NCBI RefSeq assembly: GCF_003944765.1
Contig: NZ_RWIU01000001.1
Location: 248,001-312,000 of the forward strand
Length of the DNA: 64,000 nt
Source: Hymenobacter perfusus
Lineage (GTDB): Bacteria; Bacteroidota; Bacteroidia; Cytophagales; Hymenobacteraceae
Direction: 5' to 3'
In this document: piece by piece, positions 16,441 to 25,221 of the stretch
Numbering within the stretch: position 1 is the first letter of the stretch
How the letters are laid out: every line of letters starts with the position of its first letter
The notes under the pieces: generated by a model
Databases searched by the model: none
Seen by the model: the letters and a program-made list of their open reading frames with translations, nothing else
Told to the model about the DNA's origin: nothing
Made by a program: the position numbers and the translations under genes

Positions 16441-17652
16441 TCAGCTGCGCAAGTACACCCGAAAAGTTGTACCGACGCCTTCCTGACTTTCCACTTCCAC
16501 CCGGCCACCAGCCGTCTGGGCCAGCCGGTTCACCAGAAACAGCCCCACGCCGGTGCCGTCCTCCACGCCGGGGTGAAAGCGCCGAAAGAGCTGGAACAAA
16601 TCGGCACCGTGGCGGGCCATATCGAGCCCCAGGCCGTTGTCCTGCACTTCCAGAACGGGTTGGTCGTTGTGCCAGCCCGTGCGCACTATTACCTCAGGGC
16701 GGCGCGCAGGGTGCCGGTATTTAAGTGCGTTGGACAGCAGATTCAGCAGAATTGTGCGCAGGTTGGACCGGATGTACACAACCTCCGGCATCTGCTTGAA
16801 GTCAGTGGTAATGCGGGCAGCAGTGGCCTCCACCTGAGGGCGGAGCGAATGACAGACCTCTTTGGCTACTTCGCTCACCTGCACCGGCTCGGTTGCCTGG
16901 TCGCCGGTCTGGCGCTGCTCCTGCACGACCATAGCTAGGTCGGTAATGGTGGTTACCAGAGCCCGCAGGGAGGAATCGACCAGACTCAGAACGTGCGCTT
17001 CCTCGGGGTCGTGGAAAGTGGCGGAGCGGCGGAGCTCCTCAAACAGGCCCTGTAGATTGTGCACGGGCTGCCGCAGATCATGCGAGGCGGCGTACACGAA
17101 GTTGTCCAGATCGGCATTCGTGCGGCCCAGCTCCTGGTTGATGGCCGCCAACTCCTGGTTACGGGACTGGAGCTGCTGGCGGGTTTCGGTGAGTTCCGAC
17201 AAGGACTCGCGCAGCTGCTGGTTCATCACCTGCAGTTCCTGGTGGTAGCGCGTCTGGTACTGCTGCCACTCGTTTTTCTCGATGGCGTGCGTTACGGTTC
17301 GCGCCAGCAGCTCCCGGTCGAACTGCCCTTTCACGAGGTAGTCGGAAGCCCCGCTGTTGAGGGCACGCACAGCCAGGGTTTCGTTGCCGCTGCCGGTTAT
17401 CATTATTACGCACAGGTCCGCTGGGCGCGCCAGTTGCTTTAGCTGCTCCAGTACCAGCAACCCGTCCATATCCTGCAGATTGTGGTCGAGCAACATACAG
17501 TCCGGCCGGATCTGGTCGAAGAGGCGCACGGCTTCCGCACCGGAGGTAGCTTCATAAAACTCCAAGCTCTCGTGCCCCAGCTGCTTTCCCAGAAAGCGGC
17601 GGTACAGTACCCGGTCGGTTACGTTGTCATCAGCCAGCAGTATTTTTTTCAC
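16441..17652 (-). CDS. Response regulator receiver fused to histidine kinase
   Basis: 403 residues. Receiver domain at 1-120 with acidic pocket LLADDN, phospho-acceptor Asp56 in CMLLDHNLQ, the Thr-like switch in VIMITGSG and the conserved Lys in YLVKGQ. A coiled-coil linker (about 135-190, rich in Gln, Glu and Leu) leads to a HisKA domain with H-box AASHDLRQPVHNL, then HATPase with N-box LLNLLSNALKYRH and G-boxes VQDNGLGLD and DGTGVGLFLVNRLAQ. There is no membrane segment, so it is cytosolic. This N-terminal receiver / C-terminal kinase order suggests it receives phosphate or a signal from the upstream phytochrome system, 10 bases away in the same operon, and passes it on to an unknown partner. 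Confidence 0.93.
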   Translation of the reverse strand: MKKILLADDNVTDRVLYRRFLGKQLGHESLEFYEATSGAEAVRLFDQIRPDCMLLDHNLQDMDGLLVLEQLKQLARPADLCVIMITGSGNETLAVRALNSGASDYLVKGQFDRELLARTVTHAIEKNEWQQYQTRYHQELQVMNQQLRESLSELTETRQQLQSRNQELAAINQELGRTNADLDNFVYAASHDLRQPVHNLQGLFEELRRSATFHDPEEAHVLSLVDSSLRALVTTITDLAMVVQEQRQTGDQATEPVQVSEVAKEVCHSLRPQVEATAARITTDFKQMPEVVYIRSNLRTILLNLLSNALKYRHPARRPEVIVRTGWHNDQPVLEVQDNGLGLDMARHGADLFQLFRRFHPGVEDGTGVGLFLVNRLAQTAGGRVEVESQEGVGTTFRVYLRS

Positions 17653-17662
17653 GGACGGCGGC

Positions 17663-18106
17663 TTAGTTGCTGGGCAGTTCTACCGCGCTCAGCCAGTACT
17701 GCACAATCAGGCGCACTTTTTCTTCCATAGCCGCATAGTCAATGGGCTTGGTGAGGTAGCTGTTGGCTCCCAGCCGATAGCACTCCTCAATGTCCTTGCT
17801 GTTGGAAGACGTACTGAAAATGATAATCGGGATGGTGTTGAGGGCGTCATCGTGTTTCACCACGTCCAACACCGCCCGGCCATCGGTACCAGGCATATTC
17901 AGGTCGAGCAGGATGATGGCGGGCAGCAAGGCCGGCCACTTGACGTTGCGGCCGTAGCCCTGCAAATATTCCAGCGCCTGGTCGCCGTCGGTGCAGCGCA
18001 GTACCGGGTTTTGCAACGCGTGCTTGCGGAATGCCCGGCCCAGAGCCGTAAAGTCCTCGGTGCTGTCTTCGACTACTAAAATGGGTTTCAGGGAGGCAGA
18101 ACTCAT
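17663..18106 (-). CDS. Single-domain response regulator (phytochrome-partner type)
   Basis: 147 residues consisting of one receiver domain. Acidic pair in LVVEDSTED, phospho-acceptor Asp in IILLDLNMPG (about residue 70), Ser in IIIFSTSSN, Lys in SYLTKPID. The long loop PVLRCTDGDQALEYL and NTIPIIIFSTS match the Rcp1-like regulators that accompany bacteriophytochromes. No output domain. Its start overlaps the phytochrome stop by 4 bases (ATGA), so the two proteins are co-translated and are the likely cognate pair. Confidence 0.94.
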   Translation of the reverse strand: MSSASLKPILVVEDSTEDFTALGRAFRKHALQNPVLRCTDGDQALEYLQGYGRNVKWPALLPAIILLDLNMPGTDGRAVLDVVKHDDALNTIPIIIFSTSSNSKDIEECYRLGANSYLTKPIDYAAMEEKVRLIVQYWLSAVELPSN

Positions 18107-20421
18107 GCGGTGTATTTCGGAAGCGAAAAGAAGAAAGTAGCCCCCTGCGCTGGCTGAGACTCCACCCAGAGCTGGCCGCCACTCTTCTCTATCATCTTTT
18201 TCACAATGGCTAAGCCTGCCCCAGTGCCACCACCATATTTATCCTGGCTGTGCAGACGCTTAAAGATTTTGAAAATACTCTCGTGGTGCCGGGAGTCAAT
18301 ACCGATGCCGTTGTCACGCACAAAGAGTACATGGAATGCTGCCGGGTTCATGCTCCCACGCGGGCCGGTAGTGCCTGCGGGAGCAACACCTATTTCTACG
18401 GTTTTCACGGCACTATCGTTGTAACGCATGGCATTGGTCAGCAGATTATTGAACACCTCGCGCAACCGCACCGGGTCGGCTGGTACGGTGGGCAGAGGCT
18501 GCGCTACCGTAACCAGAGTGCCGGTTTGCTCCAGGCGAGGCTGCAGTATTTCCATGACTTCGGCCAGTATCCGGTTCAAATCTACCTGCTGCACATCCGG
18601 CTCCAAGCGGCCCACGCGGGAGAGCTGCAGCAGTGACTCAATCAGGGACTCCATGCGCTGGCTCAGGCGCACCAGGGTCTGCAGCTTATCCACGCCATCG
18701 GCATCCAGCTTATCGGCGTAGTCTTCCAGCAGGAAAACGGAGTAGTTGTGGATACCGCGCAGGGGCTCCTTCAGGTCGTGGGAAGCCACGTAGGCAAAGG
18801 AATCCAGCTCATCGTTGCTGCGTTCCAGCTCGGCATTGAGGCGGCTGAGCTGCAGGGCCCGGGCCTGAATTTCGTTGAACAGCTTGAGGCGGATATCGGC
18901 AATGCGCAGCCGGATTTCCTGAGCGGCTTCGATTTCGATGGGCTTCCAGGCCTCGGCCATATTCTCCACCGATTCGCTCCAGGCCGCAAACGAGTGCCGG
19001 GGCGACAGATGGAGTTGACCGTCTTTCATCACTTCGGCCTTTTGCTGCTGGCCGGCCCAGGTAACGGTCTGCAACACTTCCGGCCGCAGCCAGACGATAA
19101 AGTCGCCGGCCGCCCTATCGAGCCGGATGGCCAGGATGCCGCTGGCCGTGGCGCGGATGGCTACGCCGGCCGGGTTGTGCCGCGCGTAGGAACTGGTATG
19201 AAACAGTTCCCCGGTGGCGTGTGTGCTCAGCCACGCCAGCAGCTCCCGTATCTGGGTGGTATCAGGGGTGCTGCCGTAGGTAGCCAGTTGGCCATCGAAG
19301 CTCACCAGCACGCCGCCGCAGTCAAACACGTCTTTCACTACCGGCAAATGGTCGTAGAGGGCCTGGCGGAAATCCGGTAATTCGGCCATCAGTCCAAAGA
19401 GCCGGGCCTGATGTTCGCGCAGACGCAGTTGATAAGCAAAATCATCGGCCTGCTCCTTGCTTTTGAGCAGAGCGGAGAAGGTTTTTCCAATGAATTGACA
19501 CAGGTCGCGCAGCTCGTAGCTTACCAGGCGCGGTGCGTAATGATGACACACCAGCAGCCCCCACAGCTGCCCATCCCGAATCAGGGAAATCGTCATGGTG
19601 GCACCCACGCCCATATTCTTCAGGTACTCTACATGGATGGGCGACACGCTCCGCAGCACGGAGTAGGTCATATCGGGGGGGCGCTGGCTGGCCGGGTTGC
19701 GCACCGGTACCAGCGGCACGGGCACGTATTCCACGTCAGGAATAAAGCGGAGCCAGTTTTTGAGGTACATGGCCCGGGCCTGCTTCGGAATATCGGTGGC
19801 CGGGTAGTGAAGCCCCAGGAACGGCTCCAGGTCGGAGCGGCGGGCTTCGGCCACTACCTCGCCGCTTTCATCCTCGGCAAACCGGTAGGCCATTACCCGG
19901 TCGAAGCCGGTGATTTCGCGCACCTGCTGCACGGCATACTCGCAGAACTCTACTACGGAAGCAGCAGCCAGCATCTGGCCCAGCGCATCATTGAGGGAAG
20001 GCAGGTTGAGGGGGCCGTCCGTCGTTTCAGCTACCGGTTCAAATTCCAGCCACAGCAGGGCATCGAAGCGGTGCATAATCAGCTTGTAGAACGGCTGCGC
20101 GGGTATCTTATCGAGCCGAACACCTACTAGGCGGTGCCCTTCCGTCAGCATGGTGAGCTGGATTTCTATATCAGCCAGGCGGGCCTGATCGAACAGGCAG
20201 TCCAGCCCCTGCCCGATCAGGCTTTCGGCCGTAATGCCCAGCAAATCCTGCGTGTTGGCACTGGCCTGCACCACACGGCGCGTTTGCTCGTGCAGGCACA
20301 GCAGAAAGCCGTAGGGCTGAATCAGGCCGGGAATGTGAATAGGTTCCCGGTCGCAGTTGGTCAGGTTGATTTCTGCGCCTAACAGGGTTTCGTCGGTGTA
20401 AATTACGCCTGTTCTATCCAT
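18103..20421 (-). CDS. bphP: Bacteriophytochrome histidine kinase
   Basis: 772 residues. Red/far-red light receptor with covalently bound biliverdin. Order: PAS with chromophore Cys23 in TNCDREPIHIPGLIQPYG; GAF with DRVMAYRFAED and the YPATDIPKQAR pigment-contact motif, and LVCHHYAPR; PHY with tongue motif WLRPE ... LSPRHSFAAW; HisKA with H-box ASHDLKEPLRGI; HATPase with NNLLTNAMRYND, VRDNGIGID and GGGTGAGLAIVKKM. All signature residues are present, so it is probably functional. The frame stays open upstream to 20757, but that part is a shadow of the heme oxygenase gene; the chosen Met gives the standard 22 residues before the Cys. It overlaps the oxygenase gene by 19 bases. Confidence 0.96.
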   Translation of the reverse strand: MDRTGVIYTDETLLGAEINLTNCDREPIHIPGLIQPYGFLLCLHEQTRRVVQASANTQDLLGITAESLIGQGLDCLFDQARLADIEIQLTMLTEGHRLVGVRLDKIPAQPFYKLIMHRFDALLWLEFEPVAETTDGPLNLPSLNDALGQMLAAASVVEFCEYAVQQVREITGFDRVMAYRFAEDESGEVVAEARRSDLEPFLGLHYPATDIPKQARAMYLKNWLRFIPDVEYVPVPLVPVRNPASQRPPDMTYSVLRSVSPIHVEYLKNMGVGATMTISLIRDGQLWGLLVCHHYAPRLVSYELRDLCQFIGKTFSALLKSKEQADDFAYQLRLREHQARLFGLMAELPDFRQALYDHLPVVKDVFDCGGVLVSFDGQLATYGSTPDTTQIRELLAWLSTHATGELFHTSSYARHNPAGVAIRATASGILAIRLDRAAGDFIVWLRPEVLQTVTWAGQQQKAEVMKDGQLHLSPRHSFAAWSESVENMAEAWKPIEIEAAQEIRLRIADIRLKLFNEIQARALQLSRLNAELERSNDELDSFAYVASHDLKEPLRGIHNYSVFLLEDYADKLDADGVDKLQTLVRLSQRMESLIESLLQLSRVGRLEPDVQQVDLNRILAEVMEILQPRLEQTGTLVTVAQPLPTVPADPVRLREVFNNLLTNAMRYNDSAVKTVEIGVAPAGTTGPRGSMNPAAFHVLFVRDNGIGIDSRHHESIFKIFKRLHSQDKYGGGTGAGLAIVKKMIEKSGGQLWVESQPAQGATFFFSLPKYTA

Positions 20422-20978
20422 GCGTGTAAACGTTGAAACGTGAGAACGGCCGAGGCCACAATGTCGTCGGTGGTAGCGGGCGTAGCGGCCTCGGCCAGCA
20501 ACCCCACAAAAGATTTCCAGAGCGGACCGGTTTGCTCGGTATGGCCGCTGAAATACGCCCGGGCCGAAATACCGGCCTTCGCCAGCTGCCGGGCAATTAC
20601 TTGGCCGCCCAGCGTGGAGCCTTCCAGCACGTACATAGCACCCAGCAGCTGGGCACGGGTGTGTAAAGGCGGCAGGTTGGGTGCCAGCGGCAGCGTAGCG
20701 GCGGCGGGCAGATCCTGCAGCAGCAGCGGAGCCCGGTAGCGGCGCGGTAGCTCCCATTCCGGGCCAAACTCCTCGGCGTGGGCACGTAACTGGGCTTCAA
20801 ACGGTACCACAAACCCGTAAAGCTTCGCCAGAAAGCGGGCCGTGGCGGCTTCGGTTGGCGTGCCGGCTTTCAGCTGCCGATTAAACTCGGTGTCCTCCAG
20901 CGCATCATGATACGGACGGGTTTCCTGGCGCAGGCGGGTCAGAACATCGGCAGAGCCGGCAGATAAGGTCATAAGCAA
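20403..20978 (-). CDS. Biliverdin-producing heme oxygenase
   Basis: 191 residues, normal for bacterial heme oxygenase. It opens heme to biliverdin, the chromophore of the downstream bacteriophytochrome. The proximal His is in RQETRPYHDALE (about residue 24), and the distal-helix signature is present as YVLEGSTLGGQVIARQL. First gene of a four-gene operon (oxygenase, phytochrome, response regulator, receiver-kinase), with its stop inside the phytochrome gene. A TACATTTG promoter box lies about 47 bases upstream. It is the BphO class known from other phytochrome operons. Confidence 0.93.
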   Translation of the reverse strand: MLMTLSAGSADVLTRLRQETRPYHDALEDTEFNRQLKAGTPTEAATARFLAKLYGFVVPFEAQLRAHAEEFGPEWELPRRYRAPLLLQDLPAAATLPLAPNLPPLHTRAQLLGAMYVLEGSTLGGQVIARQLAKAGISARAYFSGHTEQTGPLWKSFVGLLAEAATPATTDDIVASAVLTFQRLHAWIEQA

Positions 20979-21025
20979 GTACTAACCACCAAAAAATCAG
21001 GCAGGCGGTCATCTGGTACTACAAG

Positions 21026-21033
21026 CAAATGTA
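21026..21033 (-). promoter_or_regulatory. -7 promoter box of the phytochrome operon
   Basis: Reads TACATTTG on the minus strand, an exact TAnnTTTG match, giving a leader of about 40 bases before the heme oxygenase gene. Confidence 0.55.
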
Positions 21034-21460
21034 GCGGAGAATTCATTTATGCATTTTTGCAGAACGCGCACCAAGGCTTCTGCGGGCCGTACATCGGCAC
21101 TGACTGTATAACACGTAGTACCATGCCCACCCGGCTCAACGGAGGCTAGTATCGGGTGGCAGCCTGAAAATACCGGCTAGCACGTCTGTTTTGGGAAGCA
21201 CCTTCGTACCCGTCATGGCCGCGGCCCCGACAGCCGCTATCCGGGCGGCGGGCCCCAATTTTATCAGCACTGCCGGAGCAATTACGGCCTACTTCATACG
21301 AAAGCCTAGTGGGGGAAAGTTGAGTAAACGCCGCCCAGTGGCAGCGGGCCAGCCTGGCCGGCAACTGCCGCCCTGCCTATCTTGCCAACTTATTCGCCGA
21401 CCCGACCCATAACAGGCGCCAGTACAAAGGGCCTATGCTCAGCCCCTTACTATCGTTTCG
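21034..21460. other. Gene-free stretch between divergent genes
   Basis: Several frames of 70-90 codons cross it on both strands, but none has a family motif, signal peptide or consistent codon bias. No hairpin was recognised and no promoter box was seen for the plus-strand gene. Confidence 0.45.
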
Positions 21461-23200
21461 ATGCCTCGTATTCTACGCTCACTGGTTGTCCTGCTCTTCT
21501 ATGCAGGCGTATTCATCGTCTTCACCTGGCCCCTGGCGGGCAATTTTGCCACGGCTTTTCCGGCAGTTCCCGGCCACGATTCCTACCAGTTTTACTGGAA
21601 CGTCTGGCACTTCCGGGAAGCCGCAACCACCGGGCACAATCCGTTTGTCACTGACTGGCTGTTTTACCCCGCCGGCTCGGGACTGATCATGCACGCTTAC
21701 ATTCCCATCATCGGGATGCTGGCGGTGCTGATCGGGAATGAGATGCTGGCCATCAACCTGGGGCTACTGGCCAGTTACGCGCTGTCGGGTACGGGGGCGT
21801 ATTACCTGGCCCGACGCTGGGTAAAAAGCCCGGTGCTGGGGCTGCTGGCGGGTTTCATCTTCGCCTACTCACCCTACAAGCTCCAGCGGCTGCCCGAACA
21901 CTTCAATCTGGTGCTGACCGCCACCGTACCCTTTTACGTGCTGGCTTTTCTGCGCGCATTTGAATTTCGGGAAGGCCGGCTGCTGCCGATAGTCAGGAGC
22001 CGGGCGGCGGTGCTGGCGTGCTGCCTGCTGGGCATCATCACGTTACTGAGCGACTATTACGTTCTGTTCGGCCTCATTTACTTCTCGCTGCTGTATGCCA
22101 GCTGGTACTGGTTGCGCATTGGCCGGCTCAACTGGCGCAACTGGCGGACCTGGGCCGTACTGGCAGGCATACTCCTCGTGAGCCACATCGGCATCCGGCT
22201 GCTCCGCCTGGCTGGCGTGCCCGATTCGGGTAAATGGTGGGGAGGCGACGTGGTGGCGTTTCTGCTGCCACCAGCTACCAGCCGCTGGCTGGATTTTGCC
22301 TGGGCCGGTCGTTTGTACAACTCTTCTTTGTTCAACATGCCCGGCTCGATAGAAAACACCCTATTCATTGGGTACGCGCTTCCGGCGCTGGCCCTCAGCC
22401 TCTGGCTGTGGAGACGCCGGCCCCGCTCGCTCCGCGCCCAGGACGCCCAGGGGAAGCCATTACTATGGGTACTTCTTATGTTTCTGCTCTTTACGGTACC
22501 TACGCTCCGGATATATGGCCATGAGCGGCTGAATCTGCCTACTTCCCTGTTGCACTTTATTCCCTTCTTCAACAACATCCGGTGCCCTACGCGCTGGATT
22601 ATGCTGGTGGGGCTGCTGCTGCCCATTATTTCCTTCAGTGCTTTGGAAGCGGCCTGGCAAGGACTGAAGCCATCTTCACGTTACCTGCTCAGTGGGGTAT
22701 TGTTTGCCGTGGTAGCCCTGGAATTCTGGCCAAAAACCTATTACCAGGCAACGGCCGCGTCGGTTCCGGCTTTCTACCGGCAGCTGGCGGCCCGGCCCGG
22801 CACCACGCTGATACCCATTCCCCTAGGTGTTACGGATGGTAACCGGCAGGCAGGCCACCTGCCCACTGAACAGCTCTTCTATCAGGCATTTCACCGCAAG
22901 AAGCTGCCCGGCGGTTACCTCTCACGCGTGAAGCCGGAGCTGTTTGTTGCCCTCCGGCAGCAACCCGTACTGCGGGCCTTGCTGCAGGTACAAACGCACC
23001 CTGACTCGCTGGGCTCGTCGCCGACTCCCGGGCAGGTGCGGGACTTTCTGCAACGGTATAAGCCAGCCGCTTTCGTCATTGATTCCAGCTACCGTACGCA
23101 TCCTGTTCGGCCGTACCTGCGGCAGTTGCTGCAGCCGTTTGGCTACACGGAGCAGGTAGTGGAGCAGCGGGTGATTTTTGTCCCGGCTACCACCAGGTAA
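21461..23200 (+). CDS. Multi-helix membrane protein, glycosyltransferase (GT-C)-like
   Basis: 579 residues: about 10-12 membrane helices followed by a C-terminal periplasmic region of about 170 residues (YRQLAARPGTTLIPIPLGV ... YTEQVVEQRVIFVPATTR). The first outer loop carries the acidic PGHDSYQFYWNVWHF motif expected for a lipid-phosphate-sugar-dependent GT-C enzyme (Asp close to the first helix), and a later loop has PFFNNIRCPTRWIML, as seen in YfhO-like and related envelope glycosyltransferases. The donor and acceptor cannot be told. The start is the first Met before a Leu-rich helix. It stands alone, converging on a lipoprotein gene. Confidence 0.7.
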   Translation: MPRILRSLVVLLFYAGVFIVFTWPLAGNFATAFPAVPGHDSYQFYWNVWHFREAATTGHNPFVTDWLFYPAGSGLIMHAYIPIIGMLAVLIGNEMLAINLGLLASYALSGTGAYYLARRWVKSPVLGLLAGFIFAYSPYKLQRLPEHFNLVLTATVPFYVLAFLRAFEFREGRLLPIVRSRAAVLACCLLGIITLLSDYYVLFGLIYFSLLYASWYWLRIGRLNWRNWRTWAVLAGILLVSHIGIRLLRLAGVPDSGKWWGGDVVAFLLPPATSRWLDFAWAGRLYNSSLFNMPGSIENTLFIGYALPALALSLWLWRRRPRSLRAQDAQGKPLLWVLLMFLLFTVPTLRIYGHERLNLPTSLLHFIPFFNNIRCPTRWIMLVGLLLPIISFSALEAAWQGLKPSSRYLLSGVLFAVVALEFWPKTYYQATAASVPAFYRQLAARPGTTLIPIPLGVTDGNRQAGHLPTEQLFYQAFHRKKLPGGYLSRVKPELFVALRQQPVLRALLQVQTHPDSLGSSPTPGQVRDFLQRYKPAAFVIDSSYRTHPVRPYLRQLLQPFGYTEQVVEQRVIFVPATTR

Positions 23201-23232
23201 GTCCGCGCAGGTTACCTGATCCGGCCATAGAA

Positions 23233-23267
23233 AAGGGCCGCCTTTGCCTGGTGCAAAAGCGGCCCTT
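23233..23267. terminator. Bidirectional hairpin, probable terminator
   Basis: AAGGGCCGC pairs with GCGGCCCTT, and TTTGC with GCAAA, with one mismatch between them and a 5-base loop, in the gap between convergent genes. The flanking T-tract is short. Confidence 0.65.
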
Positions 23268-23309
23268 CCGGTAAGTGCCCCGTAGGTGGCTGGTCAGGCA
23301 GCCGCCACG

Positions 23310-23963
23310 TTACGATTTGGGGGTGTAAGGAAATTTCTTGGAAGCGTTGCGCATCAGGACGTTCACCATGCCCTCGGTAGAGCTGCCCACCGAGCCGTTG
23401 GCCACGTAGTCGTACTTCCACAGTAGTTTGCCGGCATCCGATTCGTGAATGTTCACGGTGATATTGGCTTGGTTGGTGGCCCCCCAGGCTCCTACCAGTA
23501 CTCCCAGGGCCACGGCGGCCCCGTCGCTCATGGGTTTGCTGGTCCGCACGCTGGTGGTCAGCACGGCATCTACGCCCAGAATTTTGGCCAGCTCCTGCGG
23601 TGAGTGGTTACGCAGCTCCGAAAACGGAATGCCGCTTTCCCGCAGCCGGGAGTTGGTTTGCATAATATCCTGAAACTGGACGGTGTAAGCGCGCTGGCCG
23701 GCGCGGCGCAACAGCCACGAATAGATTTTCTCCTGGAAATCGGAACCGCTTTGCTGCTCCAGGTTCCGCAGCTGCTCGGCCGAGGTATTGCGGGCCTGGT
23801 TGGGGCGCAGCTGCATGGTAACTGAAGCCGGCAGAATAGCTACCGTTTTGTGCTTGGGAACGTAGGCACGGAAATCCTGCGCCATGTAAATGCTCGGGCC
23901 GCAGGCCGTCAGCCATACTGCCAGAACGGCAAACGTTAAAAGACGCAGAGTAGAAACTCGCAT
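23310..23963 (-). CDS. Predicted lipoprotein (envelope, CsgG/GNA1162-like features)
   Basis: 217 residues. The start is at MRVSTLRLLTFAVLAVWLTACGP, an ideal lipoprotein signal with the Cys at about residue 20; the longer frame to 24014 only adds polar residues. The mature part has KHKTVAILPASVTMQL near the N-terminus, a motif type seen in proteins that assemble like CsgG/LpoB periplasmic lipoproteins, then ILGVDAVLTTSVRTSKPMSDG and a beta-rich end with ANITVNIHESDAGKLLWKYD. Role unknown, probably outer-membrane associated. TACTTTCT lies 6 bases before the start, close to the promoter consensus. Confidence 0.78.
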   Translation of the reverse strand: MRVSTLRLLTFAVLAVWLTACGPSIYMAQDFRAYVPKHKTVAILPASVTMQLRPNQARNTSAEQLRNLEQQSGSDFQEKIYSWLLRRAGQRAYTVQFQDIMQTNSRLRESGIPFSELRNHSPQELAKILGVDAVLTTSVRTSKPMSDGAAVALGVLVGAWGATNQANITVNIHESDAGKLLWKYDYVANGSVGSSTEGMVNVLMRNASKKFPYTPKS

Positions 23964-24078
23964 AAAGAGAAAGTAGGAAGATGAGAAAAATAGGATTCTG
24001 CCTGACCGAATCACACAATATTACAAACCAGGCAGAATATTTCTCATTTTCCGGCAGCTCAACCGCAACCTTTTTCTA

Positions 24079-25143
24079 CTACAATCCGTAGGGGTCCGGC
24101 AAGTCCAGGTCAAAGCGGATATCATGCATGCAGCGAAAGTGACCTTTGGGACATTTTTCGTAGCCGATTTTGGAGCACGGCCGGCACGCGAGGTCCGGCA
24201 CTTCCAGCACCCGAAACTCGGTGCGGTACGGGTACATCCCGAACTCCGGCACGGTGTTGCCCCACACACTAATGATTTCCTTCTGGAAGGCGGCGGCTAT
24301 GTGCATCAGGCCGGTATCGTGGCTGACCACCAGGCTGGCCTGCCGCACCAGGGAGGCCGATTGATTGAGGTTGAATTTACCGCAGGCATTGTAAATAACC
24401 GTTGCCGATGCCTCCGCAGTGGGGGGCGTTGCAGGAAAGTAATAGGGGCTATCCGGAATACGGCCGGGGGCCGGCGGCGAACTGGCAGTACCCTGTCCGA
24501 AAGCCAGTTCCACGATGTGGCCGGTACTTTCATCGGTGGGGCCGCCCAACAGCACAATAGGCCGCCGGAGTTGCCCGCACAGCTCAATAATCCGCTCCAC
24601 CGGCAGCCGCTTGGTGGCATGCTGCGCGCCAATGGCAAAAGCCACGTAGCCGCGTTGAAAAGCGGCGGGCAACGCGGCCGAAATATCTACCTCATCCTGG
24701 GCCGGAATAAAGTAATCGAGCCCCTGCTTATCGTTTTTCACCCCCAGCGGTGCCGCTGCTGCCAGGTACCGCTCCACAATATGCACGTTGGGCAGCGTGT
24801 TGATTTTCAGGTTCACCAGCAGCCACTTGCGCCAGTTCAGCTTATCAAAGCTGGCTGATTTTACGCCCAATTGTGCCTTGATAAGCGCCGTACGCAGGTT
24901 GTGGTGCAGATCCACCACGAAATCAAACTGTTCCGCTTTCAGCTCTGCCACCAGCTCCGGCAACGAGCCGGTCAGGCAATGAACCTTATCCACGTACGGA
25001 TTAGGCTCCAGCAGGCCCCGAAAAGCCGGCTTGGTGGCAAAATGCACTTCCGCGCCTGGTACCTGCTGCTTCAGCGCCCGCACCACGGGCGTCGTCAGCA
25101 CAATATCGCCAATGGAAGAAAAGCGCAGAACAAGAATTTTCAT
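24079..25143 (-). CDS. Glycosyltransferase family 9 (heptosyltransferase-like)
   Basis: 354 residues. GT9 enzymes move a heptose or related sugar from a nucleotide donor to the lipopolysaccharide core on the inner face of the inner membrane. The N-terminal motif MKILVLRFSSIGDIVLTTPV is diagnostic, FDFVVDLHHNLRTA and LLGGPTDE fit the second Rossmann half, and SLVVSHDTGLMHIAAAF is the donor-site signature. The C-terminus carries CRPCSKIGYEKCPKGHFRC, four Cys in a Bacteroidota-typical arrangement shared with the plus-strand GT9 at 34536. The start is fixed by the motif; the ATG at 25215 would put 24 unrelated residues before it. PolX lies 78 bases upstream in the same direction. Confidence 0.93.
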   Translation of the reverse strand: MKILVLRFSSIGDIVLTTPVVRALKQQVPGAEVHFATKPAFRGLLEPNPYVDKVHCLTGSLPELVAELKAEQFDFVVDLHHNLRTALIKAQLGVKSASFDKLNWRKWLLVNLKINTLPNVHIVERYLAAAAPLGVKNDKQGLDYFIPAQDEVDISAALPAAFQRGYVAFAIGAQHATKRLPVERIIELCGQLRRPIVLLGGPTDESTGHIVELAFGQGTASSPPAPGRIPDSPYYFPATPPTAEASATVIYNACGKFNLNQSASLVRQASLVVSHDTGLMHIAAAFQKEIISVWGNTVPEFGMYPYRTEFRVLEVPDLACRPCSKIGYEKCPKGHFRCMHDIRFDLDLPDPYGL

Positions 25144-25221
25144 TTGATCAGTTGACGTCGGGAAATCAGGGGCTACCCGGCTTAAGCAAACAGCCCCGTT
25201 GCGGGTAACCGACACTTGCCA

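Noticed and set aside
20422..20757. Longer phytochrome start that would add 112 residues
   Set aside because: The extension is the heme oxygenase gene read in another frame (Ala/Gly/Arg-rich); the Met at 20421 gives the family-typical N-terminus with Cys23.
21146..21412. Small frames in the gap before the membrane glycosyltransferase gene
   Set aside because: No motif, signal or conserved-looking sequence; both strands give equally plausible frames, as expected by chance in high-GC DNA.
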